IMG/VR virus record: IMGVR_UViG_3300034521_000152 | Location: 1 to 21,707 of that record | Length of the DNA: 21,707 nucleotides | DNA from: a virus | Reading direction: 5' to 3' (one strand) | Shown here: piece after piece, positions 1-6,275 of the stretch | Layout: every line of letters begins with the position of its first letter | Numbering within the stretch: position 1 is the first letter of the stretch | Made by a program: the position numbers and the translations under genes | The notes under the pieces: model-generated | The model's database searches: none | What the model was told of the DNA's origin: nothing | What the model saw: only the letters and a program-made list of their open reading frames with translations

Positions 1-2070
1 ACAGGCTTTGTGGTTTCTGCCCAATCCGTTCCTAATATGACTGTTAAGGTTTCTCCAGGAGTGGCATACCTGCCATCTGGAGCAAGGGTTAGTATTACTA
101 CTGAAACTACTCTCGTTATATCCAATCCAACTGTTGTTGTTCACTCTGGGGAACAGCACACCACTGATGCTTCTGGTATTTTTACAACCGATTTAAAGCC
201 CATAGTAAAGCAGGATGGTAGCTATGCAAGTGTTTCCGATGTGACTGTTAGACGAGTTTCTGACAACAGCATTGTTTCCGTAGAAAGCATTGATCCCGTT
301 ACTGGTACGGTTAATACTACCCTTACGAGTGCTACGACTGTTAAGATTGACTACTATCATGGCCAAGAGAGAATTGATATAGTGGTAATCAATAGTGCTG
401 GGGCACTCCAGGTGGTGGCTGGTAGTCCTGCTGACAGCAATCCCCAGCCACCTTCTACTCCAGCGGGTGCTGTAAAACTGGCAGAAATTAGGGTTAAGCC
501 AAAGCAGGTTATCTGTATTGAAAGCACAGACATAACGAATGTTCGAGAAGTCAAGGGAATATATTTGGACGCAAATTATAACCTTGTTGTTCAGCAGGAT
601 TTAATAGTTCTTGGTTCGCAGGTAGTGGGCAATACCGTAAATCAGGACGTTGTAGTTCGTGGTAAGCTGTATAATGATTTGACTGATTCTCCTTTGCTTG
701 TTGATGATAACCTTCAAGTAAACGGAAATATAACGGTTAGCGGAACGGTAGACGGTAGGGATATTTCTGTCGATGGTGCGGTGCTTGATGCCCACTTATT
801 AAAACAAGTTGACACTGCTTCTACTGATACCACAAAGGATAAGCATATATCTAATGCCTTGGCCAAGGGCTGGGAGGATCATAAAAACACTACTGGAAAT
901 CCGCACTCTACGCAACATGCTCAATTGTTAAATGTCCTTGGGGCTGATGTTGCTTCCACTGATACAACAAAGGATAAACATATTTCCAATGCGATGGCCA
1001 AGAAGTGGGAGGATCACGTCAATTCTTCCCATCTTCAGTTGGGCACGACTTCCACTACTGCTTTCCGTGGTGATTACGGACAGATAGCCTATAATCATGC
1101 CATAACCACTGGTAATGCTCATAACACGGATCATTCACAACTTAATGCTATTCTTGGTGCTAATCCTGCTTCTACTGATACGGTAAAAGATAAGCATATA
1201 TCGGATGTTATGGCCAAGGCATGGGAGGATCACAGGCTTTCGACATCCAACCCACACAATACGACTGCCGCACAAGTAGGGGCTTTAGCGGGAGTTAATG
1301 GTGTTACTAATCCTGGCGGCAGTGTGGACTTGGTTGGGGGAGCCAATATATCTATAACCGCTGACACAACTAATAAGAAGATTACAATAGCTGGTACGGG
1401 GATATGGCCCAATGCTGATATGCTCGATGGTTATCATGCCAGTTATTTCGCTCCTGCTTCGCATATTGGCACAGGTGGTACTGCCCATGCTGTTGCTACC
1501 ACTTCTACTGCTGGTTTTATGAGTGCCGCTGATAAAGCTAAATTGGATAGTATTTCGCCTGGAGCTGGTGTTAATCAAAACGCATTTAGTTATGTTCTTG
1601 TTGGATCGTATACTATTGCCGCTGATTCTCCTACTGATACTCTTGAGCTTGCCGCTGGAACAGGGGTGGTGTTGACACCAGATGCAACTAATGATAAAAT
1701 TACAATTGGAATAGACTTTACAGATAGTGTTCATGGAAGTAGGGGAGGTGGTAATTTACATGCTGTAGCGACTACTGCTTCTGCTGGCTTTATGAGTGTT
1801 GCCGATAAAACAAAACTTGATGGAATCCAGGCGGGAGCAGAGGTAAACCAAAACGCTTTTAGTAATATAACTGTTGGTACTACCACTATATCGGCCTCTC
1901 TAAAGACTGATACCTTTAAACTCCTCTCTGGTTCAAATATTTCCCTTACTCCCGATGCGGCTAATAAAACTATCACTATTTCTGGTACGGGCACTTGGCC
2001 CAATGCAGATATGGTTGATAATTACCATGCTGATGACTTTTTCTGCCAAATGTGGATGGGAGTGGTTTAA
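1..2070 (+). CDS. Phage tail fibre / appendage protein, 5' end outside window
   Basis: The frame is open from base 1, so the gene enters from the left; the GTG at 10 has no ribosome binding site and is probably internal. The N-terminal 190 residues are Val/Thr-rich, beta-type sequence. The middle holds three copies of a module running from ASTDTTKDKHISN to WEDH, each followed by a GNPHSTQHAQL-like linker. The C-terminal part has two copies of GFMSxADKxKLD followed by VNQNAFS, alternating with beta segments that end in GTGxWPNADM. DKxKLDxI and NPHxTxAAQVGAL motifs are typical of long phage tail fibres. I see no enzymatic motif, coiled coil or chaperone domain. It is likely a trimeric virion appendage binding the host surface. 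Its end, after VDNYHADDF, is short and odd, and its last module recurs in the gene at 2478. The role is inferred from composition and context. Confidence 0.7.
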   Translation, partial: TGFVVSAQSVPNMTVKVSPGVAYLPSGARVSITTETTLVISNPTVVVHSGEQHTTDASGIFTTDLKPIVKQDGSYASVSDVTVRRVSDNSIVSVESIDPVTGTVNTTLTSATTVKIDYYHGQERIDIVVINSAGALQVVAGSPADSNPQPPSTPAGAVKLAEIRVKPKQVICIESTDITNVREVKGIYLDANYNLVVQQDLIVLGSQVVGNTVNQDVVVRGKLYNDLTDSPLLVDDNLQVNGNITVSGTVDGRDISVDGAVLDAHLLKQVDTASTDTTKDKHISNALAKGWEDHKNTTGNPHSTQHAQLLNVLGADVASTDTTKDKHISNAMAKKWEDHVNSSHLQLGTTSTTAFRGDYGQIAYNHAITTGNAHNTDHSQLNAILGANPASTDTVKDKHISDVMAKAWEDHRLSTSNPHNTTAAQVGALAGVNGVTNPGGSVDLVGGANISITADTTNKKITIAGTGIWPNADMLDGYHASYFAPASHIGTGGTAHAVATTSTAGFMSAADKAKLDSISPGAGVNQNAFSYVLVGSYTIAADSPTDTLELAAGTGVVLTPDATNDKITIGIDFTDSVHGSRGGGNLHAVATTASAGFMSVADKTKLDGIQAGAEVNQNAFSNITVGTTTISASLKTDTFKLLSGSNISLTPDAANKTITISGTGTWPNADMVDNYHADDFFCQMWMGVV
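817..1233 (+). repeat. Three 66-nt coding repeats in the fibre gene
   Basis: Copies lie at 817-882, 952-1017 and 1168-1233. Each encodes ASTDT(T/V)KDKHIS followed by (N/D)xxAKxWEDH. The copies differ mostly at third codon positions, so the protein unit is under selection while the DNA has diverged. Spacing is uneven (69 and 150 nt), unlike a CRISPR array. They are read as structural repeats of a fibre shaft. Confidence 0.85.
1510..1863 (+). repeat. Two 81-nt coding repeats in the fibre gene
   Basis: Copies at 1510-1590 and 1783-1863 both encode AGFMSxADKxKLDxI and then GAxVNQNAFS. Each is followed by a beta segment ending in a (T/S)xDA(T/A)NxxITI motif. This is a tandem structural module typical of phage fibres. 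Confidence 0.85.
1975..2011 (+). repeat. 37-nt perfect direct repeat, copy 1 (fibre gene)
   Basis: This stretch is identical, base for base, to 2676-2712 in the short fibre gene downstream. It encodes TISGTGTWPNAD. A diverged relative lies near 1388-1420 (AGTGIWPNADM). Identity at synonymous sites, unlike the other repeats here, points to recent gene conversion or duplication. Confidence 0.85.
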
Positions 2071-2079
2071 TAAAGCGAT

Positions 2080-2100
2080 TTTATAATAGACTTATAATAC
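2080..2100 (+). promoter_or_regulatory. Putative -10 region with conserved downstream box
   Basis: TATAATAGACTTATAATAC (2082-2100) sits in the gap between the fibre gene and the gene at 2136. It matches, with one mismatch, the sequence at 6203-6221, where a clear promoter exists. No good -35 box is present 17 nt upstream (GGAGTG), so if it is a promoter it may need an activator or be weak. Confidence 0.4.
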
Positions 2101-2135
2101 TGCTCATTGTTAAAATAAGGAGGGTGTGATAATTC

Positions 2136-2465
2136 ATGCCATATACGCCTACACGTCTTTATATAGGGCAACCTAGAACAAGTAATACAACGCTTTACAC
2201 TGTACCAAGTGGGAAAAAAGCAATTATAAAACAAATTTTGCTATCTAATACTTCCGCTTCTGATGTCACTGTTACGATTTACTTGGTTCCTTCTGGCGGT
2301 ACTGCTGGTGCTAATAATATGATTGTGCCTGGTATAACTGTTAATGCTAAAACGGTTGTTACAATTGATATGGCTCAGGTAATGAATGCTGGCGACTTCC
2401 TGGTTGGCGTACAGAATACTAGTGGTGCTGTTACTGTGACCATTTCTGGAGTGGAAGTGAGTTAA
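2136..2465 (+). CDS. Small beta-rich phage tail-associated protein
   Basis: This 109-residue protein begins MPYTPTRLYIGQP. The ATG follows AAGGAGGGTG with about 8 nt spacing, which supports the start. The sequence alternates hydrophobic and Thr/Ser residues throughout (for example SDVTVTIYLVPSGGTAG), and a later segment TVVTIDMAQVMNAGDFLVGV fits an immunoglobulin-like beta sandwich. No catalytic residues or membrane segments are visible. Short proteins of this type occur among tail-tip and appendage genes, and the neighbours here are fibre-like. The function is not known; a decoration or adaptor role is inference from position. A possible promoter lies at 2080-2100. Confidence 0.6.
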   Translation: MPYTPTRLYIGQPRTSNTTLYTVPSGKKAIIKQILLSNTSASDVTVTIYLVPSGGTAGANNMIVPGITVNAKTVVTIDMAQVMNAGDFLVGVQNTSGAVTVTISGVEVS

Positions 2466-2477
2466 GGGGGAGGTGAG

Positions 2478-2828
2478 TTGATAGAAATGATCAAACAGTA
2501 TCCACCTGGAGATCTTGTGGCGCATTTGGCCGACAAAGCGAATCCGCACCAAGTCACGGCGACCCAGACAGGGGCTTTAGTCAGTGTGGATGGTGTATCT
2601 AACGCGGGTGGGAATATAGACCTAGTAGCTGGAGCAAATATAGCAATTACTCCAGATAATACAAACAAACGGATTACTATTTCTGGTACGGGCACTTGGC
2701 CCAATGCAGATACAGTAGATGGTCTTCATGTCACTAATTCTAGCACACCAGGGTTACGAAAGATAACGATTTCTACCGCTGATCCTTCGGGAGGAGCAGA
2801 CGGTGATGTTTGGTTCAAATATGCATAA
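2478..2828 (+). CDS. Short tail fibre segment protein
   Basis: This 116-aa protein starts at TTG 2478, placed by GGGGGAGGTGA immediately upstream. It opens with MIEMIKQYPPGDLVAHLADKA and continues with NPHQVTATQTGALVS, the same NPHxTxAQxGAL linker as in the large fibre gene. A GxSNAGGNIDLVAGANI segment and TISGTGTWPNAD follow, the latter encoded by 37 nt identical to the end of the first gene. The C terminus, SGGADGDVWFKYA, is typical of a small tail-fibre end domain. It looks like a detached or duplicated terminal module of the upstream fibre and may serve as an alternative or additional tip. No enzyme motif is seen. Confidence 0.6.
   Translation: MIEMIKQYPPGDLVAHLADKANPHQVTATQTGALVSVDGVSNAGGNIDLVAGANIAITPDNTNKRITISGTGTWPNADTVDGLHVTNSSTPGLRKITISTADPSGGADGDVWFKYA
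2676..2712 (+). repeat. 37-nt perfect direct repeat, copy 2 (short fibre gene)
   Basis: Identical to 1975-2011. Recombination between the copies would fuse the large fibre gene to the tip encoded here and delete about 0.7 kb. Confidence 0.85.
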
Positions 2829-2841
2829 GGCGGTGGGCTAA

Positions 2842-3813
2842 ATGGGTGTAGCAGTTAATGTTTCGGGAACGTGGAAGAATATTACTAAGGCTTATATCAA
2901 CATTGGAGGTGCATGGAAGCAAGTCCAAGCAATTTATGCCAATGTATCTGGTGTGTGGAAAAAAGTATGGGCACTTGAGCAATGGATGGCTAAAGCTAGT
3001 ATGCCCACAGCAAGGAGTAGGTTGGCGGCGGCTACAATCAACGGTAGGCTGTATGCTATAGGGGGTAATAGTAGCAGTACATACCTTACCAATTGTGAGG
3101 AGTACGATCCAAACACTAATACTTGGACTGTTAAGGCTTCTATGCCTACGGGAAGGAATAGTTTGGCCGCAGCTGCTCCTGGTAATGGTAGGCTTTATGC
3201 CGTAGGGGGGATTGGTAGTGATGGTGTCTACCTTACTACTAATGAAGAGTATAACCCCTCTACCAATACGTGGACAGCTAAAGCTGACATGTCTGTGCGG
3301 AAGTATCTCTTGGTAGCCGTTGCGCCAGGTAATGGTAAACTCTATGCTATAGGAGGAATAGGTACTGCCAATGAGGAGTATGACCCATATACTAACACCT
3401 GGACTGCCAAAGCTAACTTGCCTTCGAGGCAACTTGGTGCAGGAGGGGCGGCAGTCAGTGGCAAGATTTACGTCATCGAAGGACAAGATGGGGGTTATAA
3501 CGTCCCCTATTGTAGAGAGTATGACCCCTCTACTAACACATGGACAACTAAAGCCAATTCGCCTCAGATGAGGGTTAGTTTGGCCGCCGCCGCACCAGGT
3601 AATGGTAAAATTTATGCAATGGGAGGATATAAGTCTAACGTTAACCTGGAATACAACCCTGCCACTAATACTTGGGCTACTAAAGCTCCCATGCTCACGG
3701 CAAGACAGCATCTTGCCGCAGTTGCTCCAGGGAACGGTAAGCTCTATGCTATAGGCGGATATAATTCTGGCTATCTTGCTACCTGTGAAGAGTACGATCC
3801 AGGTACGACATAA
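2842..3813 (+). CDS. Six-bladed Kelch beta-propeller tail protein
   Basis: This is a 323-aa protein; the ATG at 2842 follows AAGGCGGTGG. Residues 1-45 hold three short repeats of the type VNVSGTWKNITKAYI / IGGAWKQVQAIYA / VSGVWKKVW, a pattern common in tail proteins. From about residue 48, six Kelch units follow, each with a [MNP]-x-x-R-x-x-LAAxxxNGxxYAxGG core and a closing xEYxPxTNTW strand. The first unit starts with WMAKASM and the last stops at CEEYDPGTT, so the missing last strand is supplied by the N-terminal one. This is the usual velcro closure and implies a complete propeller rather than a truncated gene. Kelch propellers bind proteins or glycans, so a receptor-binding or virion decoration role is likely, by inference from its place after the fibre genes. 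Confidence 0.75.
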   Translation: MGVAVNVSGTWKNITKAYINIGGAWKQVQAIYANVSGVWKKVWALEQWMAKASMPTARSRLAAATINGRLYAIGGNSSSTYLTNCEEYDPNTNTWTVKASMPTGRNSLAAAAPGNGRLYAVGGIGSDGVYLTTNEEYNPSTNTWTAKADMSVRKYLLVAVAPGNGKLYAIGGIGTANEEYDPYTNTWTAKANLPSRQLGAGGAAVSGKIYVIEGQDGGYNVPYCREYDPSTNTWTTKANSPQMRVSLAAAAPGNGKIYAMGGYKSNVNLEYNPATNTWATKAPMLTARQHLAAVAPGNGKLYAIGGYNSGYLATCEEYDPGTT

Positions 3814-3827
3814 AGAAGTGTGTTCGG

Positions 3828-4313
3828 GTGTCAACTACCCCCGAATATATTCGGGGGCTTGCGATGGCGGTAGCAAGTGAAATGCTCTTAAAAGGGGGTA
3901 ACTATGTAATGCTTACCAAGCTTCAGGTATGGAAACGCCTAAACGAAATGGGGGTTAGTAAAACTTTGACTGAGATCGAAGCGGCTCTGTCTCAGGTTGA
4001 CCAACAGGCCGTCTTTGATCAGGAGCGTCGTCGGTTCAAGATCGAAGTGTGGGACAAGGTTTCCCCAATTAACGGTGTACCTGCTGAGAAAATCTTGACT
4101 CGGGAAGATATGCTGAGTAGTGGTGAGATTTACCTTATTTACATTGATGGTCAATTGCGCTATTTACAGCCACATGAACCCTTTCAGGCAGGAATTGTGC
4201 CAATGACTAAAGATAACGTATTACAGATAGCTAATCAGCACGTTGACCAGCTTGCGTGGCAGGCGGCGGACGAAAAGATTTTTGAGATGGTACTGGAGAA
4301 GCTATTGGCGTAG
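3828..4313 (+). CDS. Unrecognised protein in the tail-lysis interval
   Basis: This is a protein of up to 161 aa that I cannot assign. The GTG at 3828 has only a weak upstream AAGAAG. The ATG at 3909 lies about 10 nt after AAAGGGGGT and is a good alternative (134 aa, starting MLTKLQVWKRLNEMGVSK). The upstream segment GLAMAVASEMLLKGGNYV reads like a plausible helix, so the longer form cannot be excluded. Residues 30-70 have a helix-turn-helix-like pattern (LQVWKRLNEMGVSKTLTEIEAAL), followed by a charged segment and short beta strands (GEIYLIYIDGQLRYL). There is no signal peptide or membrane segment. The gene ends in tandem TAG codons. The palindrome of a possible IS605-type end lies in its first codons. 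Confidence 0.55.
   Translation: MSTTPEYIRGLAMAVASEMLLKGGNYVMLTKLQVWKRLNEMGVSKTLTEIEAALSQVDQQAVFDQERRRFKIEVWDKVSPINGVPAEKILTREDMLSSGEIYLIYIDGQLRYLQPHEPFQAGIVPMTKDNVLQIANQHVDQLAWQAADEKIFEMVLEKLLA
3829..3861 (+). repeat. Lone IS605-type left-end palindrome
   Basis: A perfect 20-nt palindrome CCCCCGAATATATTCGGGGG occupies 3838-3857. It lies in the context TGTCAACTA before it and CTTG after it. The left end of the IsrB element at 11969 has the same frame, TGTCAACCA, then an eight-pair CCCCTAGC/GCTAGGGG hairpin, then CTTG. Flanks are conserved while stem bases differ in a paired way. No transposase or right end is visible nearby. It overlaps the first codons of the gene at 3828. It may be a relic or chance. 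Confidence 0.4.
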
Positions 4314-4349
4314 TAGGACTTAAATGTGCCACAAAGGGGTGTTGATAAA

Positions 4350-4439
4350 ATGGAAATAAGTAGTATATTGGGGATACTCAATAGTGTGTATGATGCTACT
4401 CTTGGTAGCATTCCTGTAATCAAGAGTAGTGGGGCTTGA
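4350..4439 (+). CDS. Small 29-aa open reading frame
   Basis: The ATG at 4350 follows AAAGGGGTGTTGATAAA. The frame encodes MEISSILGILNSVYDATLGS then IPVIKSSGA and ends in TGA. The hydrophobic, helix-like start and the ribosome binding site favour translation. I do not recognise a family. The rest of the gap (4440-4514) holds nothing else that I can see. Confidence 0.4.
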   Translation: MEISSILGILNSVYDATLGSIPVIKSSGA

Positions 4440-4514
4440 GGCCAGTAGTACGGTGGGCGTGGTAGGCAAAGTTAACTTAATTGGATTTACGGTTTAAAAG
4501 TGGAGGTGTTGTTT

Positions 4515-4760
4515 ATGGATATTAAGAACTATGCTCTGACTATCCGTTTTGATAACCAGCAGGAATATACTATTACCTTTCAATCTACTCCATTAACTAA
4601 TAATCAAGCTGATACTATTCTTCGTAATGCTGTACATGGGTTAAGCAATATCCAAGGTGTAATGGTCAATCCTCAGCGTGTGTTGTTTGTCCGTTTGATT
4701 GAGCTGAATACAACGACTACTGATTCTGAACAAGAAGCAAAGGAAGACGAAAGAGGTTAA
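4515..4760 (+). CDS. Small unrecognised phage protein
   Basis: This is an 81-aa protein. The ATG at 4515 is preceded by GTGGAGGTG at about 8 nt, which is better supported than the GTG at 4500 inside that site. It begins MDIKNYALTIRFDNQQEYTI, giving paired beta strands, continues with a helix (NNQADTILRNAVHGLSNIQG), then a beta segment VMVNPQRVLFVRLIEL, and ends in an acidic tail (TTTDSEQEAKEDERG). The size and alpha/beta layout resemble many small phage accessory proteins. No function can be assigned. It lies in the tail-lysis interval. Confidence 0.55.
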   Translation: MDIKNYALTIRFDNQQEYTITFQSTPLTNNQADTILRNAVHGLSNIQGVMVNPQRVLFVRLIELNTTTTDSEQEAKEDERG

Positions 4761-4781
4761 AAACTTGGGGAAGGGAGGGGT

Positions 4782-4829
4782 ATGCTGAAACTTTCTTTGA
4801 ACATCCCCCTTCTTCTCCAGTCTGCATAG
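4782..4829 (+). CDS. Possible 15-aa leader peptide before the protease gene
   Basis: ATG 4782 follows a very strong GGGAAGGGAGGGG. The frame reads MLKLSLNIPLLLQSA and stops at TAG 4827-4829, within the ribosome binding site (AGGAGGT, 4828-4834) of the protease gene. The arrangement would couple the two genes by translation. It could also be an artefact of a purine-rich spacer. Confidence 0.3.
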   Translation: MLKLSLNIPLLLQSA

Positions 4830-4841
4830 GAGGTGCCCTCA

Positions 4842-5900
4842 ATGCATGAACTTTGGCGCAAACTAACTAATTTAATAATGGATTCCCCTATGGAATTGGG
4901 AGGTTTTAAATTAACTGCTTTCCCTTCGCCGCCCGATAAGAGAGACTTTAACTTCAAATGGTTTGCTGGTAATAAGCCGTTGCCAAAAAGGTTTATTAGG
5001 CGTGATGAAATGCCATCTGTTATGGATCAGGGCAAATATGGAATCTGTGTTAGTGCGGCCAGTTGGGGAGTAAAAATGTGGCAGGAAAGACAACAGAAAA
5101 ATTTACCACCTTCTGGCCTGTCAAAAATATTTGTTTATTCCCTTTGTAAAAAGCTTGATGGTCTACGGGGACAACCAGGAACTTATCCGAGAGTAGCCGC
5201 CAAGGTATTGCAAGAGTATGGTATCTGCTCTGAAGCTAAAATGCCTTTCTCTATGCTTACTGATGATAGATATCCTCCAGAACCACCCCAAGAGGCTTAT
5301 GAAGAAGCAAAAAAATTTAGGGTACAGAATTATGCCCGCATTGATAACATCGAAGATATAAAAAGGGCTATTGTGGAACAGGGGCCAGTAATGGGTGGCT
5401 TATTGGTATGCGATAATTTTATTGAGCCAGAAAATGGTTTTCTTGATATGCCTGAAGGCTATGTACGGGGTGCCCATGAAGTAGTTTTTTGTGGTTTTGA
5501 TGATGATTTAATATATACCTACAAGAGTGGCGTTACGCGCAAGGGCTTCATTCTCATGTTAAATTCCTGGGGAAACTCTTGGGGATTAAGTGGCTATTCC
5601 TGGTTGCCTTATGATTATATAACAAGTCGTACAGAGGAAGGGATTCCGTATTTTTATGAGGCGTGGGCTTTCCTTGATCTGCCGTATCAACTAAAGAGAT
5701 TCAAGAAGGCATTATTTAAAGTTGGAGATAATAAGGCGATTATTGATGGTAATATTGTAACTTTAGACCAACCTCCTTTTATAACGGATAGTGGGAGAAC
5801 TGTAGTACCACTGCGGTTCTTTACTGAGAATTGTGGTTATATAGTTAACTGGCAAAAAGATACCAGAATAATTGAAGTATACGATCCTAGCACAAATTAG
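4842..5900 (+). CDS. Papain-like (C1A-type) cysteine protease with C-terminal Cu-amine-oxidase-N-like domain
   Basis: This is a 352-aa protein; the ATG at 4842 lies 7 nt after AGGAGGT. Residues 54-280 match a papain-fold protease: DEMPSVMDQGKYGIC (catalytic Cys69, oxyanion Gln63), GAHEVVFCGFD (His212) and LNSWGNSWGLSGY (Asn241), so the Cys-His-Asn triad is present in order. There is no inhibitory propeptide of normal length and no signal peptide. Residues 292-348 (FKVGDNKAIIDGNIVTLDQP and, later, TVVPLRFFTENCGY) resemble the copper amine oxidase N-terminal-like domain found on surface proteins of Gram-positive bacteria. Sitting between tail and lysis genes, it may cut S-layer or cell-surface protein during entry or release. 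That role is inference; the protease assignment is firm. Confidence 0.8.
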   Translation: MHELWRKLTNLIMDSPMELGGFKLTAFPSPPDKRDFNFKWFAGNKPLPKRFIRRDEMPSVMDQGKYGICVSAASWGVKMWQERQQKNLPPSGLSKIFVYSLCKKLDGLRGQPGTYPRVAAKVLQEYGICSEAKMPFSMLTDDRYPPEPPQEAYEEAKKFRVQNYARIDNIEDIKRAIVEQGPVMGGLLVCDNFIEPENGFLDMPEGYVRGAHEVVFCGFDDDLIYTYKSGVTRKGFILMLNSWGNSWGLSGYSWLPYDYITSRTEEGIPYFYEAWAFLDLPYQLKRFKKALFKVGDNKAIIDGNIVTLDQPPFITDSGRTVVPLRFFTENCGYIVNWQKDTRIIEVYDPSTN

Positions 5901-5921
5901 TGGCCAAGGAGGTTGGTTTAA

Positions 5922-6191
5922 ATGGATATGCAGGAACTAATTGGTTTTAGTCAGGTAACACGAGAAAAGGTAGAAAGGGTTACAGAAGAATTCAACGAGT
6001 ACCAGAGAAAAATGAATGGCAACTTGGAAAAGATATATGAGAAGATAGATATTTTGGCAGACAAAATAGAGAAGACTAATGAAAAGTTGAGCGAGGTTTT
6101 GCTGGCCAGACCTTCCTGGAGCGTGACCGCAATGATTACTTTTCTTACAACCGTTTGTGGGTGCCTATTAACCTTCGTCTTGACAAAGTAG
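5922..6191 (+). CDS. XhlA-like coiled-coil protein with C-terminal membrane anchor (lysis accessory)
   Basis: This is an 89-aa protein; ATG 5922 follows CAAGGAGGTT. Residues 12-60 form a heptad-rich, highly charged coiled coil (REKVERVTEEFNEYQRKMNG, then KIYEKIDILADKIEKTNEKL). Residues 66-88 are one hydrophobic membrane segment (WSVTAMITFLTTVCGCLLTF). This layout of coiled coil then C-terminal anchor is that of the XhlA/haemolysin family, which works with holin and amidase in Bacillus prophage lysis. It directly precedes the amidase and holin here. The -35 box of the lysis promoter overlaps its last codons. Confidence 0.7.
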   Translation: MDMQELIGFSQVTREKVERVTEEFNEYQRKMNGNLEKIYEKIDILADKIEKTNEKLSEVLLARPSWSVTAMITFLTTVCGCLLTFVLTK

Positions 6192-6208
6192 CAGACCTGA
6201 TTTATAAT
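6180..6208 (+). promoter_or_regulatory. Consensus sigma-70/sigma-A promoter for the lysis genes
   Basis: TTGACA (6180-6185), a 17-nt spacer and TATAAT (6203-6208) match the vegetative consensus exactly. The -35 lies inside the end of the XhlA-like gene. Transcription would begin near 6215 and read the amidase and holin. The bases after the -10 (AGACTTAGAATAC) recur at 2088-2100. Confidence 0.8.
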
Positions 6209-6225
6209 AGACTTAGAATACACAT

Positions 6226-6251
6226 GGAAGGGACATTAATTTGTCCCTTCC
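6226..6251 (+). promoter_or_regulatory. 5'-UTR hairpin of the lysis transcript
   Basis: GGAAGGGACA (6226-6235) pairs perfectly with TGTCCCTTCC (6242-6251) around a 6-nt loop. It begins about 10 nt after the predicted transcription start and lies upstream of the amidase ribosome binding site (GGGGGGGTGGT). No T-run follows, so it is not a classical terminator. It may stabilise the mRNA or tune translation. Confidence 0.5.
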
Positions 6252-6275
6252 CTAGGTCCTTGGGGGGGTGGTAAT

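Noticed and set aside
817-1233. CRISPR-like array in the fibre gene
   Set aside because: The repeats are coding, diverged at third positions and unevenly spaced.
1285-1734. 149-aa antisense frame within the fibre gene
   Set aside because: Its composition (Ser/Ile/Thr-rich) is the complement of the fibre repeats; no independent evidence of coding.
3760-3813. Kelch gene truncated by an insertion at 3829
   Set aside because: The last half-blade is completed by the first strand near residue 48, giving a closed six-bladed propeller.
2815-3834. 339-aa antisense reading frame opposite the Kelch gene
   Set aside because: It mirrors the repetitive codon use of the Kelch repeats, has no ribosome site and no recognisable domain; the + strand protein is clear.
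6226-6251. Rho-independent terminator
   Set aside because: The stem is not followed by a T-run and sits directly after a consensus promoter, so a 5'-UTR element is more likely.
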